The notes below the pieces were generated by a model that was not told the DNA's origin, did no database searches, and worked only from the letters and a program-made list of their open reading frames with translations. From Cafeteria roenbergensis (lineage: Eukaryota; Sar; Bigyra; Bicosoecida; Cafeteriaceae), in the NCBI GenBank assembly GCA_008330645.1, contig VLTN01000017.1:434001-498000 (forward strand): a stretch of DNA of 64,000 nt, given 5' to 3'. Position numbers and translations under genes: made by a program. Of this stretch, positions 12,101 to 21,330 are shown one piece after another; position 1 is the first letter of the stretch; every line of letters starts with the position of its first letter.

Positions 12101-12784
12101 TACGCCACACAGGAGGCCGTTGCGCTGCTTCTGACAGGCAGAGCCAGGTCCAACACGTTCGACGGGGAGAAGCGCATCGGCGGCGACAAGGCGGCGGAGG
12201 CAGGGCTGCTGCTGCGCGGCGCGGACAGGAGGGCCGACGTCGGAATGCTCACTCTGTTCGAACACTACGGGCACGCGCCCGTGGGCAGCAGGCTCAAGGA
12301 TCCCGCCGTGCCGGTGTGGGTCGTCTGCTCGGAGAGCCACTTCACGGCGCTGTGGTCGGCGGACCCCAGCGTGGTGGACGACGGCGGCGACGACGGCAGA
12401 GCCGTTGAGCTCTGGTACTGGGACGGCCTGGCCCGCCAGGAGGAGGAGATCCACTTCACAGTCACGCCTCCGTCAGCCCAGGATCAGGAGCAGGTCTCCG
12501 CGGCTTCGAGGCAGAGGGAGGAGGAGGCGGCGCGGCGAGCAGCAGCGGCGGCAGCGCCTGTGGATTTGGGGTTTGGGACTGGCTTCGGGGGCGGAGGCGG
12601 GGCCCTGGGGGACCTGCTGGCGTCCCTTCCAGACGTTTCGGTCAGGAGAGGCGGCGGGCTGTCCGGCGAGGGCCTTGGGGAGCCGGACGAGGACCCCGAA
12701 ACCGCTCCGCCGCTTCACCTGGTGTTGCGAACGCGGTGGGCAGGAAGCCACATCTCGTGGAACGGGGCGATGCCGCTTCTGTGA
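9179..12784 (+). CDS. MINDY4-type (FAM188B) Lys48 deubiquitinase with SANT-like N-terminus
   Basis: This single-exon gene encodes 1,201 residues. MINDY enzymes are cysteine peptidases that trim Lys48-linked polyubiquitin. The catalytic core starts at VAELRYGMVQRQGGPCGVLA, with nucleophile Cys702. The catalytic His is in SESHFTALW (His1054). The C-terminus, LRTRWAGSHISWNG, matches the end of animal MINDY4. Residues about 137-195 (SWTAAQVLAL, LRWRTIAAV, SPQQCLNAARQLL) look like a Myb/SANT domain, which is unusual for this family. A Pro-Ala dipeptide repeat from a hexanucleotide tract (9905-10108) and long Gly/Ser/Ala linkers separate the two parts and interrupt the catalytic domain. I chose the ATG at 9179 because the preceding 44 in-frame codons look like leader sequence. 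RRP40 ends 164 bp upstream. Confidence 0.87.
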   Translation: MADEQWPPDRPGLEALTLGIVLAELKRLGCNQTVCEVERHAGAEAVERASERARSTVTSRIKRKSSGARIPPASKIPVALMARSVRPLQPARIKPPRPMESDKAGALSSAPPPAPPSPAPDSSKRAPAGSSQARGVDSWTAAQVLALRAAVKANPAAKFPSRVLRWRTIAAVPGLEPYSPQQCLNAARQLLERRKAAAKPKAEPQTQADPDTMRSGKSSPPEAPAAPAPAPAAAVEPAAVPAPAPAPAPAPAPAPAPAPAPAPAPAPAPAPAPAPAPAPAPAPAPAPAPAPAPAPAPAPAPAPAPAPAPAAEPSPAAPSLGWGTMQAGAGFATASAGIISGTASFGAGSAGFGTSSAGFGAGSSGAGWGSGSSGVGGGGTLGDSVSGGFGWGAGAPASGLVTAAGTSDSGVGEATEPTSTFGLTSLGETSPQRTVPAEPASIASPVGAAKNAWGFSSAAAGPADVVPAGIAAAEGPEAGSAHGPGSSAHSGWGLASDGAGWGDPRPGSSSGGGSAGRTGASGGAVQEEDIGEVSDVSEDDAGGPVGGPLGGPVGSPGAGSPAARPAAAQRAAADDHEPMGSLQGAGSPATSPRGRGAGGGGSASASGGGSGGRGGGSGAAGAGSRAATRGAPLAMWQAVRIRELLFGVEGAEAGSSPDTHPGAADRAGMRRRLSSAWTQQGIFMSEVAELRYGMVQRQGGPCGVLACLQAAGMRRLLFGPPDDMAEVGDMSAEDAAELDALDAALPSSGLARGGAWRRASPGAIRAALVRGAADLLWRCAVQGAASGDGPGAAAEDSEGDATAGAGSSAGAAPGSAGRASVVAALVSPPPAEAEALLAGEEPPALPPPRPLGPAGAAAAGMAGVPAAAAYCPDGITERLLVARYRSLGSLTAAVSRLWDGVFAVPRGLGVVCILLSAMLCRGLGSSGGSGGSGGGSAQQVGAGRRPGGSPTPAGVAADWDEGLGGGGRLIGSHNYATQEAVALLLTGRARSNTFDGEKRIGGDKAAEAGLLLRGADRRADVGMLTLFEHYGHAPVGSRLKDPAVPVWVVCSESHFTALWSADPSVVDDGGDDGRAVELWYWDGLARQEEEIHFTVTPPSAQDQEQVSAASRQREEEAARRAAAAAAPVDLGFGTGFGGGGGALGDLLASLPDVSVRRGGGLSGEGLGEPDEDPETAPPLHLVLRTRWAGSHISWNGAMPLL
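9905..10108 (+). repeat. Hexanucleotide (CCAGCA)n coding microsatellite
   Basis: About 200 bp of nearly perfect CCAGCA repeat, with CCAGCT variants at the left and one in the middle, encode alternating Pro-Ala in the MINDY4-type gene. The unit keeps the frame, so length change would alter only linker length. Confidence 0.92.
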
Positions 12785-12958
12785 CCGTGGGGGCCGAGGC
12801 GAGGGAGGGGTTGTCGGCTTGCCGCAGGCACGAGCCGAGTTGGGGCGGCTTTGCGTGCAGTTCAGCCGATCGCACTGGCCCGCTCGCCGGTGAGCGTGAG
12901 CAAGCACTGTCACGCATACACAGTCGCTCAACAATAGAAAACAATAGTTGGCTCCAAC

Positions 12959-14533
12959 TCAGGCCTCGCCAGTTGGCTCTGCAGCGCAAGCCGCTTCCAG
13001 CATGGCCACTGTGGCCGCCAGAAGACACCGGGTCTTTCCCGTATGCTCGTCGCTGCGCTCCCCGACCACGCACTCGAAGGCTGTGCGGCCAGCAGAGTCC
13101 AGCGCGCACGGGTCGGGCAGGGACCATTGCTCGGCACCGCCGGTGTGCGCGCCGCTGGCACCCGGCGACGCGCAAGAGGGGTCCGGCGCAGCGGCAAGCG
13201 GGCCTTGGCCGAGCAGAAGCTCTACCACTTCGTCCCGTCCCCACGCAACCGCACGGTGCAGAGCTGTTTGCGTCGCCCTGGAGTCGGCGACAGTTCCGTC
13301 CGCGCCGGCTGCCAGGAGCGCCGCGGCGGCCTCCGCGTGTCCGGCGGATGCCGCCAGCATGAGGGGCGTGGCTCCCTGTGAGTCGAGCGGGTCCAGCCCC
13401 AGTCCCGCGGCAGCGTGGGCTCGAATCAGCAGCGCCAGCGCCGCAGCCGACCCCTCCATCGCCGCTGCGTGGATGGGGCGCCGGCGAGCCTCGTCACGGA
13501 CCTGCAGCGCGTCAATGCAGTCGTCGCGGAGATGCGGGGGCGATTGGCCGGGGCCTAGCCGAGCAACGGCAGGCGAAGCACCGTCGTCAGCCGCCTCTCC
13601 AGCCGCGCCAGCGCCAGAGGCCACGGCGACGGCGGCGGCAGCGCCAGAGGCCACGGCGGCGGCGGCGGCGTCCGTTGGGGCTGCTGCCTTTGCCGCGGTG
13701 GCGGCGGGGGCTGCTGACGCGGCAAGCAGGGGGTGAAGGAGCAGGCCGAGCGCCGCCGCTGCATCGGTTGCCGCGGCGAGGTGGCACGGCGTGGCCCCGG
13801 CCGAGTCGGCTGCCAGGAGCTGCTCGCGAGGCGCCGGGGGGGGCTTGCCGGCGCCCCGGGGTGGCGACGCGGCTGCCTCCCCTAGCGCGCCCCAGGCCAG
13901 GAGCGAGGCCACGACGTCGGCCCTGTCCCAGCGCGCTGCCGCGTGGAGGAGGCCCCTGCGGCAGTGGTTGGGCGCGGCCAGGTCGGCGCCCGCCTCCCAC
14001 AGCAGGCGCACGCTCGCCGCGCTCCCGGCACGGGCGGCAAGGTATGCCGGGGTCGACCCTTCCTTGTTGCGGCGCTGGGCCGCCGCTGCGGCGTTGTCCC
14101 CGCACGCGGCAATGAGGGCAGCCAAGGTTGAGAGGTGGCCGCCGCTTGCGGCATACGAAACAGCGCTCCACCCGGAAGGCCGCGCCGTGTCCGGCCGCGC
14201 GCCCGCCGCAAGCAGGAGCTCCACGACTTGGAGATGAGGGCCTTCGGCAACAGCAAGCATCAGCGGCGTGTGATAAACGCCGTCGGGCTCGTCCACGGCA
14301 ACCGGCCAGCCGTCGTCCGCGAGGCGCTGCAAAAGCTCCCTAACGGTATCTGCGTCGCCGCCAGCCGCCGCACGGTGGAGCACGGTCTGCCGCGACCCAT
14401 CCCTTGCGACGCCGAACCAGCCCGGCCGCGAAGGAGCCGCGTCAAGCGCCGACACCACGACTTCCGTCTGGCCGTGAAAGGCAGCTGCGAGCAGCTTCCG
14501 AGCCTGTAGCTTGGACGGACCACCCGAAGCCAT
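12959..14533 (-). CDS. Intronless ankyrin-repeat protein
   Basis: One exon encodes 524 residues. Around nine to ten ankyrin repeats are visible, with the usual TPLMLAVAEG, STPAYLAARAG, RGLLHAAARW, ATPCHLAAA, RRPIHAAAMEG, TPLMLAASAGHAEAAAALL and TALHRAVAWGRDEVVELLL cores. A non-repeat Ala/Pro-rich linker sits between repeats around residue 300. No catalytic or membrane domain is seen, so a scaffold role is likely but the partner is unknown. I placed the start at the ATG at 14533; the frame is open further upstream but that stretch is the antisense of the isomerase gene. The start faces the isomerase ATG across 211 bp. The 3' end is convergent with MINDY4 (174 bp gap). Confidence 0.85.
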   Translation of the reverse strand: MASGGPSKLQARKLLAAAFHGQTEVVVSALDAAPSRPGWFGVARDGSRQTVLHRAAAGGDADTVRELLQRLADDGWPVAVDEPDGVYHTPLMLAVAEGPHLQVVELLLAAGARPDTARPSGWSAVSYAASGGHLSTLAALIAACGDNAAAAAQRRNKEGSTPAYLAARAGSAASVRLLWEAGADLAAPNHCRRGLLHAAARWDRADVVASLLAWGALGEAAASPPRGAGKPPPAPREQLLAADSAGATPCHLAAATDAAAALGLLLHPLLAASAAPAATAAKAAAPTDAAAAAVASGAAAAVAVASGAGAAGEAADDGASPAVARLGPGQSPPHLRDDCIDALQVRDEARRRPIHAAAMEGSAAALALLIRAHAAAGLGLDPLDSQGATPLMLAASAGHAEAAAALLAAGADGTVADSRATQTALHRAVAWGRDEVVELLLGQGPLAAAPDPSCASPGASGAHTGGAEQWSLPDPCALDSAGRTAFECVVGERSDEHTGKTRCLLAATVAMLEAACAAEPTGEA

Positions 14534-14744
14534 GACGCCGACGCCCCGGGCAGCCAAAAGGCTTGGCGTGCGCCAGCCTGCAGTCGTTCCGGCCTGCGGT
14601 GTGCCGGTGCCGGCCGTTTGCGGGCTCCTCGAGGCGATGCGAGAGCGAGCGGCTGCAGAGCAATCGACGACTGCTTGGGCGCGACGCCGCCCGCCGCGCT
14701 CCCTCGCCGCCGCCTCGCCGCCACCCCGCCACTCCCCCAGCGCA

Positions 14745-16195
14745 ATGGCCGCCCCCGCTGCCGCTGCCTCGTCGGGCTCGCTTCCGAAGCTCGCCACCTT
14801 TGCTGGCGAGCCGGTCGCCAAGCCCGCAATGGACGCCATTCCCGAGCGCGCTCGCTCCCTGGCCACAAAGACGTACCGCCCGGTGTTCTGGCATGACGAC
14901 ATGTTGTTCCTCATCGACCAGCGCGCGCTGCCCACTGACTTCGAGCTGACGAGCTGCAACACGGTGGCCATGGTGGGCGAGTGCATCAACCTCATGGTCG
15001 TGCGCGGAGCACCCGCCATTGGCGCCGCCGGAGCGTACGGCCTCGTCATCGGCGCGCGCAAGGCCCTGTCCGATGGGGGCGACCTCGCGGCCGTCGTGGC
15101 GGCCGCCAAGGCGGCAAAGGTGGAGCTGGACGCGGCGCGGCCGACTGCCGTCAACCTGGAGTGGGCAACTGCCCGCATGGCCGCCATCGCCGAGGCGCTT
15201 GCCGGAATGTGAGCCCTGCATGCGTCTGTCGCACGCGCGCAGTTGGTGCTCGCCTCTGACCCCCCCTCCGCTGCGCCGCGCGAGCGCGTCTCGGCTCGAT
15301 GCCAGGGCCGCCCAGCGACCGCCCGCCGCTGGCAAACCGACTAGCAGGCCATCCCTCGCTCGCCGCGCCCCCCTCCCCGCCCGCCCGCCCGCCCGCCGCC
15401 GCCGCTGCTTTGCGCAGCGACGGAATGACCGCCGACCGGCTCACGTCCACGCTCCTGACTGAGGCGCACGAGCTGTGCGATCTCGACGTGCGCACCAACA
15501 TGGCAATGTCCCGCTTCGGCGCGGACCTCGTGCCCGAAGGCGCAAACATGCTGCACCACTGCAACACCGGCGCCCTCGCCACCATCGACTTCGGCACCGC
15601 TCTCGGCGTCATCTACGAGTGCCACGCCCAGGGCAAGGGCGTGCACGTGTGGGTCGACGAGACGAGGCCACGGCTTCAGGGAGCCCGCCTCACCGCGTGG
15701 GAGCTGATGCGCGCGGGCGTGCCCATGCACCTCATCGCTGACGGCGCCTCGGGCGGCCTCATGCGCGCTGGGAAGGTGGACGTGGTCGTCTTCGGAGCGG
15801 ACCGCGTGGCCGCCAACGGCGACACGGCCAACAAGATTGGCACCTACACCATGTGCTGCGCGGCCCGCGAGAACGGCGTGCCCGCCTACGCGGTCGTGCC
15901 CACCTCCACCATCGACCTGACCGTCCCCACCGGCGAGGGCATCCCCATCGAGGAGCGCTCTGGCGACGAGGTGCGCTGCATCAAGGGCGCGCAGGTGGCG
16001 CCCGAGGACTGCCCCGTGTTCAACCCCGCGTTCGACGTGACCCCGGCCAAGATGATCACCGGCATCATCACGGAGATGGGCGTGTGCTACCCTCCCTTCG
16101 CCGTCTCGCTCCGAAAGGCCAAGGAGGCCGCCGAGGAGGCCATCAAGGCAGAGTGGGACGCGAAGCTTGCGGCAGTGCGTGCAGGGTCGGCCTGA
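14745..16195 (+). CDS. MRI1: Methylthioribose-1-phosphate isomerase (MtnA/MRI1)
   Basis: Two exons (14745-15208 and 15418-16195) join AT to C and give 413 residues. The enzyme converts 5-methylthioribose-1-phosphate to the ribulose form in the methionine salvage pathway in the cytosol. It belongs to the eIF2B-alpha-like fold. Diagnostic parts are [24 protein letters not shown] with catalytic Cys203, [17 protein letters not shown] and [11 protein letters not shown] with catalytic Asp283, then NKIGTY and the C-terminal [15 protein letters not shown]. The intron starts GTGAGC and its 3' half is C-rich. Everything needed for activity appears present. The 5' gap to the ankyrin gene has a CTGCAGAGC sequence near 14653, only loosely like the recurrent element. 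Confidence 0.95.
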
Positions 16196-16442
16196 GCTGG
16201 GCCGCACCCCCACACCCCCCTCGTGCGCTTGGCCGCAATTGCGGGCGGTTGGCGTTTTTTTTGTGGCACGACCACACAGATTGAAGCTCGCCACACGAGA
16301 GCCGAGCGAGCAGACACGCCCCGTCGTCACCGGTCTGCGTGGGGCCCTCGCTCCCTTGGCGCGTTCGGCAGCGCTGTCAGCCGCGGAGGCGCGCGTGTAT
16401 GCACCAGTCGCGCCGCGGCTTGCAGGCCGCTGGCGGTCGTCC

Positions 16443-16481
16443 GGCTCTGCCGGCCGCCACGTGCCTCGCCGCCTGCACGTG
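16443..16481 (+). promoter_or_regulatory. CCGGCAGAGC element with two CACGTG boxes upstream of MANF
   Basis: GGCTCTGCCGGCC at 16443-16455 is the reverse orientation of the recurrent element. CACGTG follows at 16458-16463 and again at 16476-16481, ending 25 bp before the MANF ATG at 16507. Function is inferred from position and recurrence only. Confidence 0.42.
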
Positions 16482-16506
16482 GCACTCCCGCCCCGCGGAC
16501 GGAACC

Positions 16507-17212
16507 ATGCGTGCTGTGGCGCTGCTTGCCATCCTGGCCATGAGCTGCGCCTCTGTTGCTCTTGCGGCATCCGACCCCAAGGAGTGCGAGGGTGAGGAGC
16601 GGCAGCCACGTGGCCGAATGCCCGCTCCGCCGCGCGCTGCGAGCTCAGCGTTGCCTGCCAAACCCGGGAGGCGCGCGCGCGCTCCGCACCGAGGCGCGCT
16701 GGTGCCGAGCTTGCTTCGGATGTTTGCACGCCGTGCGCCCCCGCCCCCCTGCACTCACGCAACGCTGCTTGCGAGATGCCTGCATGCTGCTTTGGGTCGC
16801 AGTCTGCCGCAAGGTCCTGGGCGATGTCCAGGGCAGCATGTCCAAGACCGCCATCAAGGACAAGCACAACGTGGAGGAGGCCATCACCAAGTACTGCAAG
16901 AAGACGAAGAAGGACAGCAAGGAGAAGAAGCTTTGCTACTTCATCGAGCCCATCAAGCGCGAGATCAGCGTCCCAACCTCCAACGGCGTCCCCGCCGACC
17001 GCATCTGCCGGCGCCTCAAGAAGAAGACGGCCGAGATCTGCTCCATCCGTTACGCCGAGAAGATCGACCTCGCCAGCGTGGACCTGTCGAAGCTCCGCGT
17101 GCGCCAGCTCCGCAAGATCCTCTCCGACCACGGAGTGGCGTGCAACAACTGCATCGAGAAGGCTGACTACATCCGCGAGGTGCGCGCGGCGCTCGGCAAG
17201 GACGAGCTCTGA
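16507..17212 (+). CDS. MANF: MANF/ARMET-like ER-resident protein with KDEL
   Basis: Two exons (16507-16591 and 16803-17212) join G to TC and give 164 residues. MANF is an ER-luminal, stress-responsive protein best known from animals. It has an N-terminal signal peptide (MRAVALLAILAMSCASVALA) and a saposin-like half with CEVC, KYC and LCYF. A SAP-like half follows with RICRRLKKKTAEICSIRY, IDLASVDLSKLRVRQLRKIL, and the CxxC motif ACNNC. All eight cysteines of the family are present. The last four residues are a canonical KDEL, where human MANF has RTDL. The intron falls inside the first Cys motif (ECE|VC). The family call is very secure because conservation spans the whole length. Confidence 0.93.
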
Positions 17213-18984
17213 TTCGGGGCGTCTTTGGCGAAGGGAGCGATGCCGTGGCCTGGCTGCACGCGACGCCGTCCCTCCCAAACCGCTCGTTTCCTGTTGCTGC
17301 AGCGCGCACGCCGCCAACGCGAACTCGCCCCTCCCCCCACTCACACCAAAGCACGCAGGCACACCCGCCGAACAGCGGCTGGTGCGCACTCGAAGCGCGC
17401 AGCCGTGCCGCGCCCAGAGGCCTTCAGGCAGCCGCTGGCCTGCGCCGATCGTCGGCCGGACGCCCGGCCGTGTGATCTCATGAGCGGGCACCAGTTTGCG
17501 TGCGTCGGTGTGTGGGGGGTGGGTGGGGTGAGGCAGGCACGGTGGGAGGCCGAGTGGGTCCATCTCGGTGCCTGGAGTCGCTTCACACGCACGGCTGCCC
17601 GGGCCTCTCGCACGGGCACGTCTGCCTGTCCCTGCCTCACGGGTCGCGGCCGGCCTGCGCTCGCGCCAGCACTTGGCTGGCACGGGGGCACGGCCCCCCC
17701 AGGGGGTAGGCACTGTGGCAAGGGGTCGTTTGCGGGACTGAAGAAGAGCGAAGACGGGCTTGGCAAGTCGGTCGCCGCGAGGCAAATCGCCCAAGGCGGG
17801 GAGCGGTTTGGGGTCGGCTGCGCGTTGTCGGCCCGCCCGGTCGCCCACACCCTCCCCCTGGCGCAGCGGCCCTTGGCGCCCGATCCCCCGCACACATGTG
17901 ACGGGGGGTGAGGCGGCTGGGGCCAGGGCGCTGAGAGGGAAGGGGGGGCGGAGACGGACGGGAGGACGAAGCGCCGAGGTGCGGCGGCCCGAAGCAGATG
18001 CGGCGCGAGCTAGGTCGGCAGGATGGGGAGGGAGCATGGACAGCAGCAGGGTGGGTGCCAGCCGCTTGCGAAAAGAGGGCAGCTTCCTGAGGGACACCCC
18101 CGTCGCAAGAACGAAGGGAGGCCGAAGGAGCAGCAGGCGGTCTGACACACCCAAGCCTTGCGAAACAGAGAGAGAAGCAAGCTGTGGGACAGGGCGGCGG
18201 CGGCGGCAGCAGCAGCAGCGACAGCGGCGGCTAGTCACGTTGCTCGCCGCTGGCGGAGTGGCCAGCTGACCACATGGGACTGCCGCGAGCGTGCGCGCGA
18301 GCCCCCTTGGGAGGGACGAGGAAGAGGGGTCAAAACTTGCGCACAAGCCTGCGGCCTGACCCATCAAATCGGTCCAGTTCTGGTGCCCAGGGCGCCTGGC
18401 ACACCAGTCGGACCAGAGGGGAAGACGGGTTGGGGAGGCGGTTGAAGTTGTGGGGGAAGAGGCGGGGTGGCAGAAGAGGGCGGGAGGGGGGATGTCTGCC
18501 CGTCACGAGCAGTCGCGCAACGGCACGGCGATTCAATGCCGCAGTCGCTGGCACACTGCTCGGCCAGGGCCACCTCCTGCCTCTTCCTCACGCAAGCCAG
18601 CGAGGCTGCTCCGGCTGGAGCAGCACCATCAGGGGCCCCGCTGCTGGTCCTTCCGCTCGAAGCGGCTCGGACATGCGGCGGGGCGCCCCCGACCCACACG
18701 ACGACGGAGCCGGGAGCCGTCGGAGGTCGCCTTGGCATGCCAAGGCTCCCGCGCGGAGCAGCCAGCACGCCAAGCAGACGAGGCGTTTGGCGTGCTGGGA
18801 GCTGCGAGCAGGAAGGCCATTGGCAGCCATGCGACACCGACGTGCCCCCGAGACATCGTGGGAAGGGGGAGGTCAACGGGGTGATCCCCGGGCTTCAGCA
18901 GGCCTGCCGCATGGTGGCCCCCATGGTTGGGGTCCAGGAGTGCGTGGCGCGTGCTTGCCGTCAGGATCGAGAGCGGGGAGACGC
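17213..18984. other. 1.77 kb gap between convergent MANF and HABP4-like genes
   Basis: This is the longest stretch without a convincing gene. Several open frames cross it on both strands, but none shows a recognisable domain, sensible codon pattern or spliceable GTGAG/CAG structure. It is G-rich on the + strand around 17510-17530 and 17930-17960. It holds a strong inverted repeat (18762-18798) and a 14-bp palindrome CTTGGCATGCCAAG at 18731-18744. It could carry long 3' UTRs or a non-coding RNA; I see no proof of either. Confidence 0.5.
18762..18798. other. 12-bp perfect inverted repeat with 13-nt loop
   Basis: CCAGCACGCCAA (18762-18773) pairs perfectly with TTGGCGTGCTGG (18787-18798). A second palindrome lies 18 bp to the left. 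This would fold as a stable hairpin in RNA of either strand. Role unknown. Confidence 0.6.
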
Positions 18985-21046
18985 TCACTTGGAGCCGAGG
19001 GCACCGAGGCCGGGGAAGGCCGCGGGCGCGGGGGCAGCAGCGCGGGCGCCGCCAGCGCGGGCGCCGCCACGGCTGGCGAAGCCGGTGCGAGCGCCGCCAC
19101 GGCCCTCGCCACGCGGGCCACGGGCACCCTCAGTGCGGGGGCCACGGGCACCACCGCGGCCCTCGCCGCGGGGGCCGCGGGCGCCCTCGGCGCGGGGGCC
19201 ACGGGCACCACCACGGCCCTCGCCGCGGGGACCACGAGCGCCCTCAGCGCGGGGGCCGCGGGCGCCCTCGGGGCGCGGGCCACGGGCGCCCTCGGGGCGG
19301 GGGCCACGGGCGCCCTCGGGGCGGGGGCCACGGGCGCCCTCGGGGCGCGGGCCACGGGCACCATCGGGGCGGGGGCCACGGCCGGCGGGGCGGCCGCGCG
19401 GGAGCTCGGAGCTGTCGGTCACGAAGCCGAGGGCAGAGGTGGCGAAGTCGCCGATGTCGGTGCGGCCATCGCCGCGGCGGCGCTGGCGGCGCTGCTTGCG
19501 GCCGCCCTCGAGGCCGGCGTCGCCGACCGGGTTGGAGAAGTCGGCGAGCTCCGTCTTGGAGACGAAGGCCTTGCCCTTGTAGTCGCCCGAGGAGGTGTCC
19601 ACGGCGGCGGGTGCGAGCTCCTCGAAGGCCTCGCCCTCGCGCTTGCGCGCCTTGAGGTAGTCCTCGTAGGTCACCGAGTTGTCGGGAACCTCCTCCTCGG
19701 CGGCCTCGGCGGAGCGGGCACCGGCGGTGGCGGCAGTCGCGTCGGCGACGCCCTCTGCCTTCTCAGCCTCGGCCACGGCGGCCTTGGCGCTGGGGGCAGC
19801 GGCAGCCGCGCGGCTGCGACGCACGGGGTGGCACGCACACGTCAAAGGACCGAAAGCGACACGGGCGAGCTGGGGTCAGGCAAGCGCGACACGGCGGTCT
19901 CTCGCACTGCGGGCTCCACGAGAGGCAGCCGAACCAAAACCAGGGCGCCCCACAAAGTGTGCACAGCCAAGAAGCTCACGTCACGGCCTTGGTGCTGTCG
20001 TCCTTGCCGAACACGGGGCGGGTGGCGCTGTGGCGGTCGAACGAGCGGCCCTTGGCGGCGCCACGAGTGGCGTTGTGGCGCACGCGCTTGCCGTCACCGG
20101 TGTTGTGGTGGCCGGCGGAAGGGGCGATGCCTGCGAGCCGGCAGCGCGGGCGAGGAGCGAGGAGCGGGGGAAGGGGGAGACTGGTGACAGCTGGGGAGTC
20201 CAGAACGCAAGATCAGCGGTTGCAACTCGAGCGGTGCCAAACGCGACGGTGTGGTTGCTGGGGACGGCCCCGCCTGCCACGCCCGCGACCCACTGGCGGG
20301 CTGTCCGGTCCGGGCTGGCCCAGCGGCCCAAGGCGGACGGGACCAGGCCGGGCGAGCTGCCGCAGGGCAACACTCGCAGGCGCCAGCGGCAACTGCCTCT
20401 TCGCCTGGGCGCTGGCGCCTTCGGACGGCGAAGCCGGGGCGCTCCTGAGGCCCTTCCCGGAGCCCGCCCCTCGCCAGGGCGGGGAATCTTGGCGCAGCGA
20501 AGCAACCAAGTCGTCCACGCGCTCGCGAGGGGCGCCCCGAGCCGCGCGACACGCGGCTGCCCGTGACGACGAAGCGGCTGGATCGCGGCCAGAAAACACC
20601 AGCGAGGAGCCAGCCGGGAGCTTGGCAGACGGGCGCTGGGGCGCCCGCGAGCGCTCCCCGTCAGGAGTGGTGCGGCACAGCGGCCAGTCCGGCCGCGGCG
20701 CCTGGGCTGCGGCCGGGGGTCGGCGCGGAGGGCGCCTCAGGGGCGCAGGGCGCGCGTGCAAAGGCTCCGGCTGCCCAGAAGGGCACATTGTGCTCACGCG
20801 GGGCGACCTCCTCGTCGTCGGACTCGTCAAGAGCAGTGAAACGCTGCGCGCGCGGGCGTGCCAGGCGAAGCAAGGGCAGGGCGGAGGTTGCGCGCCGACC
20901 AGCAGCTGCGCGCACAGGACTTCGGCTGCACGCCCGCGAAGGCGCCTCTGCAGGGCTCCCGCAGGCCGGCGAGGCCGGACCCGCGGTCGGCGCCCTCGCC
21001 CCGCAGGCCCGCGCGGGCAGCGCCTCACGTTAGCCGCCGCCGCCAT
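18985..21046 (-). CDS. HABP4/SERBP1/Stm1-like ribosome- and RNA-binding protein
   Basis: Four exons (21046-21029, 20843-20798, 20130-19980, 19813-18985) join in phase and give 347 residues. Proteins of this family bind mRNA and sit in the mRNA channel of idle 80S ribosomes. The start MAAAANRFTALDESDDEE matches the family's N-terminal motif. The middle has HHNTGDGKRVRHNATRG and GRSFDRHSATR, the HABP4 signature. NSVTYEDYLKARKREGEAFE resembles the conserved helix that follows it. The C-terminal 110 residues are an Arg-Gly-Pro-Glu/Ala tandem repeat rich in RG, usually a target of arginine methylation. Exon 1 is only 18 nt and exon 2 only 46 nt. The start is head to head with SRP19 (284 bp). Confidence 0.82.
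19085..19390 (-). repeat. Coding minisatellite of the RG-rich tail
   Basis: Tandem units encode GARGPRPE (24 nt, about five near-identical copies) followed by a longer unit of about 60 nt ending in GEGRG (three copies). The short units are internal duplications of the long unit's core, showing repeated expansion in frame. Confidence 0.85.
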
Positions 21047-21192
21047 TGTTTTGAACCTCCCTAACGCGTAGAGAACGGTAGCGTGCTGTGCCCGAGAGCG
21101 AGTGGGCTGCGCCGCGAAGTTGGCAGGGTCGTGCCAGTTGAGGGACCGCCTGGTCGATCGACCAACCCGCGGACTGCGTTCCCCGCGCGTTT

Positions 21193-21202
21193 CCGGCAGA
21201 GC
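21193..21202. promoter_or_regulatory. CCGGCAGAGC element in HABP4-like/SRP19 divergent promoter
   Basis: One exact copy sits 128 bp before the SRP19 ATG and 146 bp from the HABP4-like ATG. Regulatory role inferred. Confidence 0.38.
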
Positions 21203-21330
21203 CCGCCGCCGCCCAGCACGGCCGGCCGGGCCAGCAGGCGCCGCGGGGAGCCACGCTCCTCAGCCCCAGGTCCGGGCCCCCGGGACTCTGCGCCTGGCCA
21301 TCGCCCCGCAGCGGAACCCAGACCAGACAC

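Noticed and set aside
17225-17911. Possible gene in the 1.77 kb gap (+ strand, 228 codons)
   Set aside because: No recognisable domain, high Arg/Thr/Gly noise, no consistent splice sites, and it sits where two 3' ends converge.
15341-18367. Minus-strand open frame of 1,008 codons
   Set aside because: It overlaps the isomerase and MANF exons antisense; its composition is His/Arg/Gly-rich without any domain.
18274-20187. Plus-strand open frame of 637 codons with repeated Ala-Thr-Gly text
   Set aside because: It is the reverse of the HABP4-like RG repeat; the minus strand carries the family motifs and in-phase introns.
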